From: Streptomyces sp. RPA4-2
GTDB taxonomy: Bacteria; Actinomycetota; Actinomycetes; Streptomycetales; Streptomycetaceae
Direction: 5' to 3'
Assembly (NCBI RefSeq): GCF_012273515.2
Contig: NZ_CP050975.2
Span: forward strand, 7,750,001 to 7,814,000
DNA length: 64,000 bases
The notes under the pieces are model-generated. The model was not told the DNA's origin and did no database searches. It was given only the letters and a program-made list of their open reading frames with translations. The number at the start of each line of letters is the position of its first letter. The stretch's first letter is position 1. Of this stretch, positions 19,811 to 28,148 are shown one piece after another. The translations under genes were made by a program, and so were the position numbers.

Positions 19811-19841
19811 GGGGCCGGGAGTGGTGCTCATCCCCGGCCCC
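19811..19841 (+). terminator. Hairpin terminator after sdhB
   Basis: A perfect 9-bp stem (GGGGCCGGG with CCCGGCCCC, 13-base loop) lies 51 bp after the sdhB stop. Confidence 0.55.
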
Positions 19842-20005
19842 GTCTCGCACCCGGGGGCAGCCCCTGGCATTCAACATCCCCACATCCCGGCTCCTGGCAC
19901 AGGTCACGCGCACGCCAACCGGTATCGGAAGAACAGGAGCGCGCGGACCGCACCGAAACGGCCCGCCGCCGCACCGCCGAACCGGCCCGTGACCAGGAGA
20001 GTGCC

Positions 20006-20776
20006 ATGACCGGCGTTTCCACCCTCGACAGCCCCCCGCAGCCGCTGGCCCCCACCCGCTACACCGTCTCCCTCGCTCGCTCCGAGGAGGACGTCCGGGC
20101 CGCCCAGCGGCTGCGCCACGACGTCTTCGCGGGCGAGATGGGCGCCCTGCTGACCACTCCGCAGCCGGGCCTCGACATCGACTCCTTCGACGCCTACTGC
20201 GACCACCTGCTGGTCCGCGACACGCAGACGGACCAGGTCGTCGGCACCTACCGGCTGCTGCCGCCGGACCGGGCCGCCGTCGCCGGCCGCCTCTACTCGG
20301 AGAGCGAGTTCGACCTCGGCCCGCTCGACGCGATCCGCCCCGGACTCGTCGAGGTCGGCCGCTCCTGTGTGCACCCGGACCACCGCGACGGCGCGGTCAT
20401 CGGCCTCATCTGGGCCGGCATCGCCCGGTACATGGTCGACGGCGGCCACGAGTGGCTAGCGGGCTGCTGCTCGATCCCGCTCGCCGACGGCGGCGCGCTC
20501 GCGGCGGGCACCTGGGACCGGGCGCGGGCCAAGTACCTCGCACCCGAGGAATACCGGGTACGGCCCCGGCTGCCCTGGTCCGCCGAGGGCGTCGCCCGCC
20601 CGTCGCGCACCGAGCTGCCCCCGCTGCTGCGGGGCTATCTCCGGCTCGGCGCCTGGGTCTGCGCCGAACCCGCGCACGACCCGGACTTCCGGGTCGCCGA
20701 CCTGTACGTGCTGCTGTCGATGCGGCGGGTCGACCCGCGCTATCTGCGGCACTTCCTCTCGCTCGTACCGGCCTGA
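20006..20776 (+). CDS. olsB: GNAT-type N-acyltransferase, OlsB-like (ornithine lipid synthesis)
   Basis: The 256-residue protein has the pattern of the hemolysin-like/OlsB acyltransferases: RLRHDVFAGEMGA, then DSFDAYCDHLLVRD, VVGTYRLLPP and VEVGRSCVHPDHRDGAVIG. OlsB moves a 3-hydroxyacyl group from acyl carrier protein to the amino group of ornithine, making lyso-ornithine lipid. AGGAGA precedes ATG 20006. The following gene is the O-acyltransferase expected for the second step and overlaps by one base (TGATG). I recall the homologous pair in S. coelicolor as SCO0921-SCO0920. Confidence 0.85.
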   Translation: MTGVSTLDSPPQPLAPTRYTVSLARSEEDVRAAQRLRHDVFAGEMGALLTTPQPGLDIDSFDAYCDHLLVRDTQTDQVVGTYRLLPPDRAAVAGRLYSESEFDLGPLDAIRPGLVEVGRSCVHPDHRDGAVIGLIWAGIARYMVDGGHEWLAGCCSIPLADGGALAAGTWDRARAKYLAPEEYRVRPRLPWSAEGVARPSRTELPPLLRGYLRLGAWVCAEPAHDPDFRVADLYVLLSMRRVDPRYLRHFLSLVPA

Positions 20777-21609
20777 TGACGCTCACCGACGCCGGGGTAC
20801 GGAGCGTCTGGCTGCCCAGTGCGCCCTGCACCCCGGGGACCTGCGTGGAACGCACGGGATCCGTCGCGGCCGTACCACGGGCCGTGCTGCGGCTCACCGC
20901 GGTCGTCGCCCTGCTCGTCGTCGGCGTCGCGTTCTGCCCGGTCGGCGGACGGATCCCGTCCCGCGTGGTGCGGACCTGGGCCCGCGGGGTCGCCAGGGCG
21001 GCGGGCGTCCGGGTCCGGATCACCGGCGCCGCCGCACCCAGCGGCGGTCTGCTGATGGTCGCCAACCACATCTCGTGGCTGGACATCCCCCTGCTCGCCG
21101 CCGTCCGGCCGGCCAGGATGCTCGCCAAGTCCGAGATCCGGCAGTGGCCGGTCGCGGGTCCCCTGGCCGCGCGCGGTGGGGTCCTGTTCATCGAACGCGA
21201 CCGGCTGCGCGCCCTGCCGGGCACGGTCGCGCACATCGCCGGGCTGCTGCGCGACGGTGCCGCCGTCGTGGCCTTCCCCGAGGGCAGCACCTGGTGCGGC
21301 CGGGCACAGGGGCACTTCCGGCGGGCCGTCTTCCAGGCCGCGCTGGACGCCGGGGTGCCGGTCCAGCCGGTGCGTCTGCACTACCGGTTCGCCCGGGGGA
21401 CGGCGAGCACCGCGCCCGCCTTCGTCGGGGACGACTCCCTGCTCGCCTCGCTGTGGCGGGTGGTCTCGGCGCGCGGGCTCGTCGCCGACGTCGAGGTGCG
21501 GCCCGCGCTCACGCCGGGCAGTCATGCCGACCGACGTGACCTGGCCCGCGCGGCGCAGGGAGACCCGGGTCCCCGGGAGGCCCTCGCGCCGACCCTCCTC
21601 CACCTCTGA
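20776..21609 (+). CDS. olsA: 1-acyl-glycerol-3-phosphate-type O-acyltransferase, OlsA-like
   Basis: The product has 277 residues and an N-terminal membrane helix (about 38-55). The PlsC signature is complete: NHISWLD (the HX4D motif), FIERDR and FPEGSTW. Such an enzyme adds the second acyl chain, here presumably to lyso-ornithine lipid because it is translationally coupled to the olsB-like gene. A role in ordinary phosphatidic acid synthesis cannot be excluded. The C-terminus has no further domain. Confidence 0.87.
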   Translation: MTLTDAGVRSVWLPSAPCTPGTCVERTGSVAAVPRAVLRLTAVVALLVVGVAFCPVGGRIPSRVVRTWARGVARAAGVRVRITGAAAPSGGLLMVANHISWLDIPLLAAVRPARMLAKSEIRQWPVAGPLAARGGVLFIERDRLRALPGTVAHIAGLLRDGAAVVAFPEGSTWCGRAQGHFRRAVFQAALDAGVPVQPVRLHYRFARGTASTAPAFVGDDSLLASLWRVVSARGLVADVEVRPALTPGSHADRRDLARAAQGDPGPREALAPTLLHL

Positions 21610-21629
21610 CGAACCGTCACGGACCAGGG

Positions 21630-21661
21630 CGTACGCTCCGACAGGCACCCGGGAGCGTACG
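21630..21661. terminator. Hairpin terminator
   Basis: CGTACGCTCC (21630-21639) pairs perfectly with GGAGCGTACG (21652-21661). It lies between the converging olsA and GH95 genes. Confidence 0.6.
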
Positions 21662-21752
21662 GCCTCGCCGGACGGCCGCCGCCACCGCGCCGGGCGCAAC
21701 CCTGACGACCGGGGACCCTCGCGCTCGGTGCCCCGGTTGTTCACGGGATGGG

Positions 21753-24119
21753 TCAGGGGATGTGTACGGTCACGGACTTCCCGGGTTCGAGGGCGATCTG
21801 CCGACGGAACCCGCCGGCGCGCAGTTCGGTGCGTGTGCCGCCGACGCTGCGGATCGTGGCCGTGGTCGCCTTGCCGTTCCGCCAGGAGAAGTCCACCTCG
21901 AAGCCGCCCCGGGCGCCGATTCCGCTGACGGAACCCTTCTTCGACCAGGCCTGCGGCAACGCCGGCAGCAGTTCGACGACTCCCGGCCGTGAGTAGAGGA
22001 TCATTTCCAGGGCCGCGGTGGGGCCACCGAGGTTCGCGTCGATCTGGAAGATCGTGTAGCTGCCCTGGCTGTACATGTCGAACCAGTTGGCCGAGGTGCC
22101 GTTGCCGTTGTTCATCGACGGCCGCAGGACGGTGAGATAGAGCTGGTACGCCTTTTCGGCGTCCTTCAGCCGCGACCAGCACAGCGACCGCCAGGCGCAG
22201 GCCCAGCCGAAGCTGTCCATGCCGCGCGCGGTGAGCAGCTTGCGTACGCCGTCGATGAGTTCGGGAGGGCTGGTGTCGGCGGAGATCCGGTCGCCGGGGT
22301 AGAACCCGATGAGGGGCGACAGATGGCGGTGTGTGGTCTCACCGAGGTTGTCCGGGCTCATCCACTCCTCGAGCCAGCCGCTCTTCGGGCTGACCCGGGG
22401 GAGGTAGAGCTTGGCCCGCATCCCGTCGAGTTCTGAGGCGAGCTGCCCGTCGCGGTCCAGGACGCGGGCCGCGGTCGTGAACTCGCCGAAGAGTTCCCAC
22501 GCCAGTTCCTGCGCGTACGTGTTGCCCTTGCCGTCCGGTCCGTGCTCCGGCGACCAGGCGGTGTCGTCGACGAGGACCTCGCGCGAGGAACCGTCCGGGT
22601 CGGTGACCGTGGTCGTGAGGAGCCGTGACTTCCAGAACTCCGCGGCTCCCTTGAGCACGGGGTAGATGGTCTCCAGGTACGCGCGGTCCTGGGTGTACTC
22701 GTAGTGGCGCCACAGCGAGTTGCAGAGCCAGGCGTTGCCGGAGGGATGCCAGGCCCAGCCGCTGCCGCCGTGGACGTTGGTCGAGAAGGCGATGGCCCAG
22801 CCCGCGATCTTCCCGGTGCTGTTGCGGAATCGGTTGTCGGGGTTGTTGTAGAGCCGGTGGGTGACGTCCGTCCAGACGGGCAGTTGGGACCGGCAGTACC
22901 GGGCGAGGGCCTGGGCGTTCTCGCCCAGCCCGGCCGGGTCGGCCAGCCAGTAGTTCATCTGGATGTTGATGTCCGTGTGGTAATCGGCGTACCAGTCCGG
23001 GTTGTTGTTGTGGATCCACAGACCCTGGAGGTTCATGGGCAGCCAGTCCCTGGAACCGGTGATGGTCAGGTAGCGGCCGTACTGGACGTAGGTCGCCTCC
23101 AGTTCCGGGTCCGGGGTGGAGGCGTCGGTGTGTCTGACGGCGATGCGTGACCAGGAGTCCAACGACCGTTGCACCACGGAGGATGTGCCCAGGTCGAGGG
23201 AGAAGCGGTCGTAGAGGCGCCGGTAGTCGGCCACGTGCGTGGCGAGCAGGGTGGTGCCGGGGACCTTCGCCGCGGCGGAGACCTTGGCGCGGGCCACGGC
23301 GAGCGGGTCGGTGGCCGGCTCGCGGAAGTCCTTGCCGGCGTCGGGTGAGTAGTCGGTGCCCGCGCACACGACGATCAGAAGCTCACGGCACCCGGAGAAG
23401 GACAGCTTGTCGCCGTCCGCGCGGATCGTGCCCGTGGTGCTGACCGCGCTCACCGAAGCCGCGTACCGCAGGCCGTTCTTGAGGGTGCCGGCGAACGAGA
23501 GTCGGCGGTCGCCGTACGAGGTGGACTCGTCGTGGGTGCCTTCCAGGGAGACGGTGCCGGTGTGGGTGCCGCCTCCGGTGAGTCTGATGACGACGACATC
23601 GTCCGGATGGCTGGCGTAGGCCTCCCGGCGGAAGGGGACGCCCTGGTGCCGGTAGGTCGCGGACACGACACCGTTGCTCAGGTCGAGGCTGCGTCTGTAG
23701 TCGCTGATCGTCCCGGCCGTGTAGTCCGGCAGCGTGACGCGAAGCTTGGCCAGCAGGCCGAAGCTGCCGAAGTCGTCCGGTCCATAGGGGAGTTGGCCGT
23801 CTTCGGTGGGAGTGTCGTTGCGTCCGCCGGTCCAGAACGAGCCGTCGGTGAGGTAGAGGAAGTCGTCCGCCGGGTCACAGCCGATCAGGGCGCCCAGCCG
23901 GCCGTTGCCCAGGGGCAGGGCCTCCTGGATGATGCGTGACTCGGCGGCGGGTGTGCGATACCAGAGGGTGGTCGCCTCGGCTTCCGGAACGAGCGTCACC
24001 CGGTCCGGGCGCTCGGGAGCGGCGTGCGCGGCGAACGGCGGCAGGCCGCCGAAGACCGCGAGACCGCCACCGGCGGCCCCGGTGAGGCGAAGGAAGTCAC
24101 GACGGGAGGAAGAAGGCAC
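21753..24119 (-). CDS. Secreted GH95 alpha-L-fucosidase (or related GH95)
   Basis: The product has 788 residues. A Tat leader starts MPSSSRRDFLRLTGAAGGG and ends near FAAHA. The N-terminal beta domain carries EALPLGNGRLGALIG and FLYLTDGSFWTGGRND, both typical of GH95. The (alpha/alpha)6 catalytic domain has LQGLWIHNNNP and DINIQMNYW, the Asn-containing segment that in the Bifidobacterium enzyme activates the water. GH95 enzymes cleave alpha-1,2-L-fucosyl or alpha-L-galactosyl residues by inversion. The protein has no carbohydrate-binding module, and no transporter or fucose-catabolism gene is next to it, so it is a stand-alone exported enzyme. An AT-rich promoter with a palindrome lies upstream. 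Confidence 0.93.
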   Translation of the reverse strand: MPSSSRRDFLRLTGAAGGGLAVFGGLPPFAAHAAPERPDRVTLVPEAEATTLWYRTPAAESRIIQEALPLGNGRLGALIGCDPADDFLYLTDGSFWTGGRNDTPTEDGQLPYGPDDFGSFGLLAKLRVTLPDYTAGTISDYRRSLDLSNGVVSATYRHQGVPFRREAYASHPDDVVVIRLTGGGTHTGTVSLEGTHDESTSYGDRRLSFAGTLKNGLRYAASVSAVSTTGTIRADGDKLSFSGCRELLIVVCAGTDYSPDAGKDFREPATDPLAVARAKVSAAAKVPGTTLLATHVADYRRLYDRFSLDLGTSSVVQRSLDSWSRIAVRHTDASTPDPELEATYVQYGRYLTITGSRDWLPMNLQGLWIHNNNPDWYADYHTDINIQMNYWLADPAGLGENAQALARYCRSQLPVWTDVTHRLYNNPDNRFRNSTGKIAGWAIAFSTNVHGGSGWAWHPSGNAWLCNSLWRHYEYTQDRAYLETIYPVLKGAAEFWKSRLLTTTVTDPDGSSREVLVDDTAWSPEHGPDGKGNTYAQELAWELFGEFTTAARVLDRDGQLASELDGMRAKLYLPRVSPKSGWLEEWMSPDNLGETTHRHLSPLIGFYPGDRISADTSPPELIDGVRKLLTARGMDSFGWACAWRSLCWSRLKDAEKAYQLYLTVLRPSMNNGNGTSANWFDMYSQGSYTIFQIDANLGGPTAALEMILYSRPGVVELLPALPQAWSKKGSVSGIGARGGFEVDFSWRNGKATTATIRSVGGTRTELRAGGFRRQIALEPGKSVTVHIP

Positions 24120-24158
24120 GGCACAGGGTCCCTTCAGCGGGAGGCGCGCAAGATTAAT

Positions 24159-24171
24159 TCATAAAATATGA
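24159..24171. promoter_or_regulatory. Candidate operator in the GH95 promoter
   Basis: TCATA AAA TATGA is a perfect 5-3-5 inverted repeat 40 bp upstream of the GH95 start, in a local AT-rich patch (24151-24172). The regulator is unknown. Confidence 0.4.
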
Positions 24172-24302
24172 GCCACGACTTTGCCGCGTCAACGGGTGCG
24201 TGTGCCATTGCTCCTATCTATCAGCGAGGACTCGGGTCAGAAAGGGGGGCTTATCCGCGTAAAGCGCGACCACTCATCCGATGAAAGCGGTCGGTCGAAG
24301 CC

Positions 24303-26693
24303 CTACTGACTCTGACCGGGGCGGCCCAGGTGGTGTCCTCCGCGCCCGGACGGGGCGGCGAGCGCGCGGGCGAGATAGGGAGCCGTCGTGCTCCCCGCCG
24401 CCCTCGCGACCTCGGCGGGCGGCCCCACCGCCACGATCCGGCCGCCGGCCTCCCCGCCGCCCGGCCCCAGGTCGATCACCCAGTCCGCGCCCGCGACCAC
24501 CGCCATGGTGTGCTCGACGACCACGACGGTGTGCCCCGCGTCGACCAGTTCGTGCAACTGGCGCATCAGCACCTCGACATCGGCCGGATGCAGCCCGGCC
24601 GTCGGTTCGTCGAGGACGTAGAGCGTGTGCCCCCGGCGGACCCGCTGCAACTCGCCGGCCAGTTTGATGCGCTGGGCCTCGCCGCCGGACAGCTCCGTGG
24701 CGGGCTGGCCGAGCCGCAGATAGCCGAGCCCCACGTCGAGGAGCGTGGTGAGGCTGCGGACCACGGCCGGGGTGCCGTCGAAGAACTCCGTCGCGGTCTC
24801 CACCGTCATGTCCAGCACCTGCGCGATGTTCCGTCCGCGGTGGGTCACTTCGAGCGTCTCGGGGTTGTAGCGCGCCCCGCCGCAGTCCGGGCACGGCGCG
24901 TACGTGCTCGGCAGGAAGAGCAGTTCGACACTCACGAACCCCTCGCCCTGGCAGGTCTCACAACGACCGCCGGTGACGTTGAAGGAGAAGCGCCCGACCC
25001 CGTAGTTCCGCTCGCGCGCCGCCTCGGTCCCGGCGAACACCTTGCGTACGACGTCGAAGAGGCCCGTGTACGTGGCCAGATTGGAGCGCGGGGTGCGCCC
25101 GATGGGCCGCTGGTCGACCGAGACGAGCCGTCCGACCCCCTCCAGCTCCTCCGTCACCTCGCCGATGAGCGTGGACTTGCCGGAACCGGACACGCCCGTG
25201 ACGGCGGTGAACACACCGAGCGGGATCTCGGCGGTCACCCCCCGCAGGTTGTGCCGGTGCACCGGCCCCACCTTCAACTGGCCGTGCGGGGTGCGGACTT
25301 CACGCTCCGGCGCGGGCGAGTGGCCGAACAGGAAGCGGGCCGTGGCCGACTCCTCGACCCCGGCGAGCTCCGCCACCGGACCGCTGTGCAGCACCCGGCC
25401 GCCGTGCTCACCGGCCCGCGGACCGACGTCGACGAGCCAGTCCGCGGCGCGCACGACGTCGAGGTGGTGCTCCACCACGAACACCGAGTTGCCCGCCGAC
25501 TTCAGCCGCTCCAGGACCGTGAGCAGGGCCTCCGTGTCGGCCGGGTGCAGACCGGCGGACGGCTCGTCGAGGACGTAGACGACACCGAACAGGCCGGACC
25601 GCAACTGCGTGGCCAGCCGCAGCCGTTGCAGTTCTCCCGCGGAGAGGGTGGGGGTGGCGCGGTCGAGGCTGAGATATCCGAGACCGAGTTCGGCGACGGG
25701 GGCGATGCGCGACCTGAGGTCGTCGGTGAGCACCCGGGCCGTCTCCCCCTCCGGGCGCAGCGTTCCCGCCAGCTCGGTCAGCGGCAGCGCGGCCAGCTCG
25801 GCGATCGTCCGCCCGGCGAAGGTCACCGCGAGCGCCTCGGGGCGCAGCCGGCCGCCACCGCACACCGGGCACGGGGCGCTGCTGAGGAACCGCTCGGCCC
25901 TGGCCCGCAGCGTCGCGCTCTTCGAGTCGGAGAAGGTCTTCATGACATAGCGCCGGGCACTCATGTACGTGCCCTGATAGGGGCGTTGGATGCGCTCGGC
26001 ATCCCGCACCGGATGCACGGTGACGACCGGCTGCTCGTCCGTGAACAGGATCCATTCCCGCTCGCCGGCGGGCAGCTCGCGCCACGGACGGTCCACGTCG
26101 TGACCCAGTGCGTCGAGTACGTCGCGCAGGTTCTTGCCCTGCCAGGCGCCGGGCCACGCGGCGATCGCGCCCTCGCGGATCGACAGCGTGGGATCCGGTA
26201 CCAGCGACTCCTCGCTCGTGCCGTGGACCCGGCCGAGCCCGTGGCACTCCGGGCAGGCTCCGGCCGCCGTGTTCGGCGAGAAGGCGTCCGAGTCGAGGCG
26301 TTCGGCGCCGGCCGGATAGTCCCCGGCGCGGGAGAACAGCATCCGCAGGGAGTTGGAGAGGTGGGTGACCGTGCCGACGGACGAGCGCGAGGTGGGCGCC
26401 GAACGGCGCTGCTGGAGCGAGACCGCGGGGGGCAGCCCGGTGATGTCCCCGACCTTCGGCGCCCCGACCTGGTGGATCAGCCGCCGCGCGTACGGCGCGA
26501 CCGACTCGAAGTAGCGCCGCTGGGCCTCCGCGTAGATCGTCCCGAACGCCAGCGAGGACTTGCCGGAACCCGAGACGCCGGTGAAGACGGCGAGGACGTC
26601 CCGCGGAATGTCGACGTCCACACCGCGCAGGTTGTGCTCACGGGCGTTGCGCACACGGACGTACGGATCGTGGGGGCCGTGCGGATCGGACAT
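24303..26693 (-). CDS. UvrA-like ABC protein, UvrA2 class
   Basis: The product has 796 residues, shorter than housekeeping UvrA (about 950) because the UvrB-binding region is missing. There are two ABC ATPase modules with Walker A GVSGSGKS near the N-terminus and again in the middle, and ABC signatures [15 protein letters not shown] and [16 protein letters not shown]. The zinc-binding Cys pairs are present ([21 protein letters not shown]). ATG 26693 follows CAGGAG; the longer in-frame start at 26801 reads through tandem repeats and is rejected. UvrA2 proteins bind DNA lesions or DNA-binding drugs and are often tied to antibiotic self-resistance or tolerance. Confidence 0.92.
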   Translation of the reverse strand: MSDPHGPHDPYVRVRNAREHNLRGVDVDIPRDVLAVFTGVSGSGKSSLAFGTIYAEAQRRYFESVAPYARRLIHQVGAPKVGDITGLPPAVSLQQRRSAPTSRSSVGTVTHLSNSLRMLFSRAGDYPAGAERLDSDAFSPNTAAGACPECHGLGRVHGTSEESLVPDPTLSIREGAIAAWPGAWQGKNLRDVLDALGHDVDRPWRELPAGEREWILFTDEQPVVTVHPVRDAERIQRPYQGTYMSARRYVMKTFSDSKSATLRARAERFLSSAPCPVCGGGRLRPEALAVTFAGRTIAELAALPLTELAGTLRPEGETARVLTDDLRSRIAPVAELGLGYLSLDRATPTLSAGELQRLRLATQLRSGLFGVVYVLDEPSAGLHPADTEALLTVLERLKSAGNSVFVVEHHLDVVRAADWLVDVGPRAGEHGGRVLHSGPVAELAGVEESATARFLFGHSPAPEREVRTPHGQLKVGPVHRHNLRGVTAEIPLGVFTAVTGVSGSGKSTLIGEVTEELEGVGRLVSVDQRPIGRTPRSNLATYTGLFDVVRKVFAGTEAARERNYGVGRFSFNVTGGRCETCQGEGFVSVELLFLPSTYAPCPDCGGARYNPETLEVTHRGRNIAQVLDMTVETATEFFDGTPAVVRSLTTLLDVGLGYLRLGQPATELSGGEAQRIKLAGELQRVRRGHTLYVLDEPTAGLHPADVEVLMRQLHELVDAGHTVVVVEHTMAVVAGADWVIDLGPGGGEAGGRIVAVGPPAEVARAAGSTTAPYLARALAAPSGRGGHHLGRPGQSQ

Positions 26694-26740
26694 CGACGGG
26701 ACTCCTGAGACGGTCTGCGACCTGGGGGCGAACGGGGAGT

Positions 26741-26795
26741 GGTGAACGGACAGGGTGAACGGAGAGAGGTGAAGGGACCGAGGTGAACGGACAGG
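26741..26795. repeat. 13-14 bp degenerate tandem repeat
   Basis: Four copies of GGTGAACGGACAG-like units lie between the UvrA2 gene and the upstream LLM gene. They form the 5' leader of UvrA2. Confidence 0.75.
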
Positions 26796-26812
26796 GGGCA
26801 AACCACACCATT

Positions 26813-27922
26813 CTAGGCCGGGGTGAGTCCCGCGACGCGGGCGAGCCCGCGGAAGGAGTCCAGCAGGGCCTGCCGGTCGTAGGTGCTCGTCGTGACGAGC
26901 ACCTCCTGCGCGCCCGTCTCCCTGATCACCGCCGCCAGCTCCTCGGCCACCTGCTCCTCGGTTCCCGCGAGCTGACCGGTGAGCCCGGACTCGTAGAGGT
27001 CCCGCTCCTTGCCGGTCATCACCAGGCCCTCGACGCGCCCGGCGGGCGGCAGCGGCGGGAAGGTGCCGTGCGTGCGGGAGTGTGCCATCGACCAGGCCTC
27101 CGGGATCAGCAGCCGGTGCGCGTCCTGCGACGTCGCCGCGACCGCGACCGTGCCGGAGACGACGACGTACGGCTCGCGCGCCCAGTCGGAGGGACGGAAC
27201 GCCGCACGGTAGCGATCGATCCCGCGCCGCAACCTGTCCCGGTTCCTGAGGTCGCCGATGACCAGCGGGAGGCCCGCCCGTGCCGCGATGTCCGCGCCCT
27301 CGCCCAGGGCGAGCACGAAGGGTGGCACCGTCAGGCCCTCCGTGGGGCGCGCGTGCACCCCGGTCGGGGACGTGCCGCGGAACCAGCCCAGCAGCTCGTC
27401 GAGCTGGGCCGCGAAATCGGCCGACTCGGCGGCGTCCTTGTCCCGCCCCAGCGCCCTGCGCACCCCGGCCGTGAACCCGACGGAGCGGCCGAGACCCATG
27501 TCGATCCGGCCGGGGAAGAGGGCCTCCAGGACACCGAACTGTTCGGCCACGACCAGGGGTTGGTGATTCGGCAGCATCACCCCGCCGGTGCCGACGCGGA
27601 TGGTGCGGGTGGCGGCGGCGACCGCGGCGGCCAGCACCGTCGGGGCGGACCCGGCGACGCCGGGCACGCCGTGATGCTCCGAGACCCAGAACCGGTGGTA
27701 GCCGAGCCGCTCGAGCTCCTGGGCCAGGCGCACGGTGTCGCGCAGCGCCTCGGCGGCGTCGTGCCCCTCACGGGTGCGGGAGCGGTCGAGGACGGAGAAG
27801 CGCACGCCCGCCCCGGCGGGACCCTCCGCCCCCGAGGCACCGCGCCGCTCCAGGCCGTGCGCCACCGCCCCGGAGGGGACGGGCCCCGCCCCGGTCCGGG
27901 TCTCGCTCTTCTCGGTCGTCAC
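26813..27922 (-). CDS. LLM-class flavin-dependent oxidoreductase
   Basis: The product has 369 residues and is a luciferase-like TIM barrel: RFSVLDRSRTREGHDAAEAL, then LGYHRFWVSEHHG, TRTIRVGTGGVMLPNH, FPGRIDMGLGRS and a C-terminal GTEEQVAEEL. It probably uses FMNH2 or F420. A likely class is the MsnO8-type oxidoreductase. I chose GTG 27922 because GGAGA lies 9 bases ahead; GTG 27931 is too close to that site. It is followed by the UvrA2 gene on the same strand with a repeat-filled 119-bp gap and is divergent from a FAD dehydrogenase. Confidence 0.88.
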   Translation of the reverse strand: MTTEKSETRTGAGPVPSGAVAHGLERRGASGAEGPAGAGVRFSVLDRSRTREGHDAAEALRDTVRLAQELERLGYHRFWVSEHHGVPGVAGSAPTVLAAAVAAATRTIRVGTGGVMLPNHQPLVVAEQFGVLEALFPGRIDMGLGRSVGFTAGVRRALGRDKDAAESADFAAQLDELLGWFRGTSPTGVHARPTEGLTVPPFVLALGEGADIAARAGLPLVIGDLRNRDRLRRGIDRYRAAFRPSDWAREPYVVVSGTVAVAATSQDAHRLLIPEAWSMAHSRTHGTFPPLPPAGRVEGLVMTGKERDLYESGLTGQLAGTEEQVAEELAAVIRETGAQEVLVTTSTYDRQALLDSFRGLARVAGLTPA

Positions 27923-28066
27923 TGTGCTCACTCTCCACTGCCGTTTCCATGATCCGCCCGCTCTCCGGGACGGGCAAGGCAAGGGTGATCTCCGCGAGGC
28001 GCGTGGAGTGGTGAACCGTCGCGGCTTCTGGTCCAACACCGGGGCCGCCGTGGTGTTTCCGGGGTC

Positions 28067-28079
28067 TTACCGACGGTAA
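28067..28079. promoter_or_regulatory. Candidate operator upstream of the FAD dehydrogenase
   Basis: TTACCG A CGGTAA is a perfect 6-1-6 palindrome in the divergent gap, 70 bp before ATG 28149 and 144 bp before the LLM gene start. Its form suits a TetR- or MarR-type dimer, but no such gene is adjacent. Confidence 0.45.
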
Positions 28080-28148
28080 CAACACGGGTGTCGCAGCAAC
28101 ACCAGCGGCGTCTCCCGCACCTCACGTACCTCCTACGGAAGGCAGCCC

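Noticed and set aside
26694-26801. Longer start of the UvrA2 gene
   Set aside because: It would translate the tandem repeat leader; ATG 26693 has CAGGAG and matches the family N-terminus.
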